21,732 nt of DNA from positions 1 to 21,732 of the forward strand of contig JAYMTF010001711.1 of NCBI GenBank assembly GCA_036897485.1, given 5' to 3'. The translations under genes were made by a program, and so were the position numbers. Below, in pieces: positions 21,506 through 21,732 of the stretch. Source of the DNA: Pelargonium nanum (Eukaryota > Streptophyta > Magnoliopsida > Geraniales > Geraniaceae). Under the pieces are notes generated by a model. It ran no database searches. It had not been told where the DNA came from and saw nothing but the letters and a program-made list of their open reading frames with translations. The number at the start of each line of letters is the position of its first letter. Positions within the stretch are counted from its first letter, which is position 1.

Positions 21506-21650
21506 CTGCAAACTCTAAGAAGACCTTAACTTGCTTTCAAAGTAAGAGCTCGTTGTATTAGCGAGAGAACCACATTTTGTTATCTACAAACTCTAGAGAC
21601 CGCAGCGGCTTTGAAAATTAAGAGCAGCCGTAACCGCACAAAATTCTAAT
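21500..21650. repeat. Diverged tandem duplication near the right edge
   Basis: Two blocks of about 70 bases align by eye: TGCAAACTCTAAGAAGACC...CTTTCAAAGTAAGAGC (from 21507) and TACAAACTCTAGAGACC...CTTTGAAAATTAAGAGC (from 21586). The similarity is imperfect but keeps the same order of words. Confidence 0.45.
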
Positions 21651-21732
21651 AGACTCTTAAACTGACATAGAAAGACTCTGCTTGTAATCTAATATATATA
21701 TTATAAAGAGAAGTCCCACCTTTTCTGAGTGA

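Noticed and set aside
1-21732. CRISPR array, bacterial operon, phage or integron structures
   Set aside because: No regular spacer-repeat arrays or prokaryotic gene layout; the window is spliced plant nuclear DNA.

Overview
This is nuclear DNA from a flowering plant, most likely a eudicot. The genes are split into many short exons with GT-AG introns, the introns and spacers are AT-rich and full of microsatellites, and three genes are recognisable plant orthologues. I cannot name the species from sequence alone.

Layout, left to right. (1) 129-3811, minus strand: the first five coding exons (135 residues) of a VTT-domain (SNARE-associated Golgi, TVP38/TMEM64-type) membrane protein; the rest lies beyond the left edge. 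(2) 3812-6498: a divergent intergenic space holding an unassigned block, then a 736 bp non-autonomous transposon with long terminal inverted repeats (5522-6257), ending about 240 bp before the next start codon. (3) 6499-13600, plus strand: a complete nine-exon gene for ECR1, the catalytic subunit of the NEDD8/RUB-activating enzyme (450 residues, all key cysteines present). Its second intron holds an old, broken LTR-type element. (4) 13601-15090: intergenic, with G-boxes and a probable 5' UTR intron of the next gene. (5) 15091-20668, plus strand: a complete gene with eleven coding exons for ATP-dependent (S)-NAD(P)H-hydrate dehydratase (NAXD, about 380 residues). Its first intron carries a tRNA-derived SINE, its second a foldback MITE, and its ninth is built of internal tandem duplications that copy a splice donor. 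(6) 20669-21732: 3' flank with a poly(A) signal, then a possible unrecognised coding exon on the minus strand.

The three genes do not form a pathway: one is a membrane-trafficking or lipid-scramblase-type protein, one starts neddylation of cullins, and one repairs damaged NADH/NADPH. From memory, Arabidopsis homologues of all three lie close together on chromosome 5, so this looks like an old conserved neighbourhood. I found no unknown multi-gene system. The points worth a second look are the duplicated splice donor in NAXD, its start region with several ATGs and an overlapping uORF, the unrecognised exon at the right edge, and the transposons in introns and promoter.
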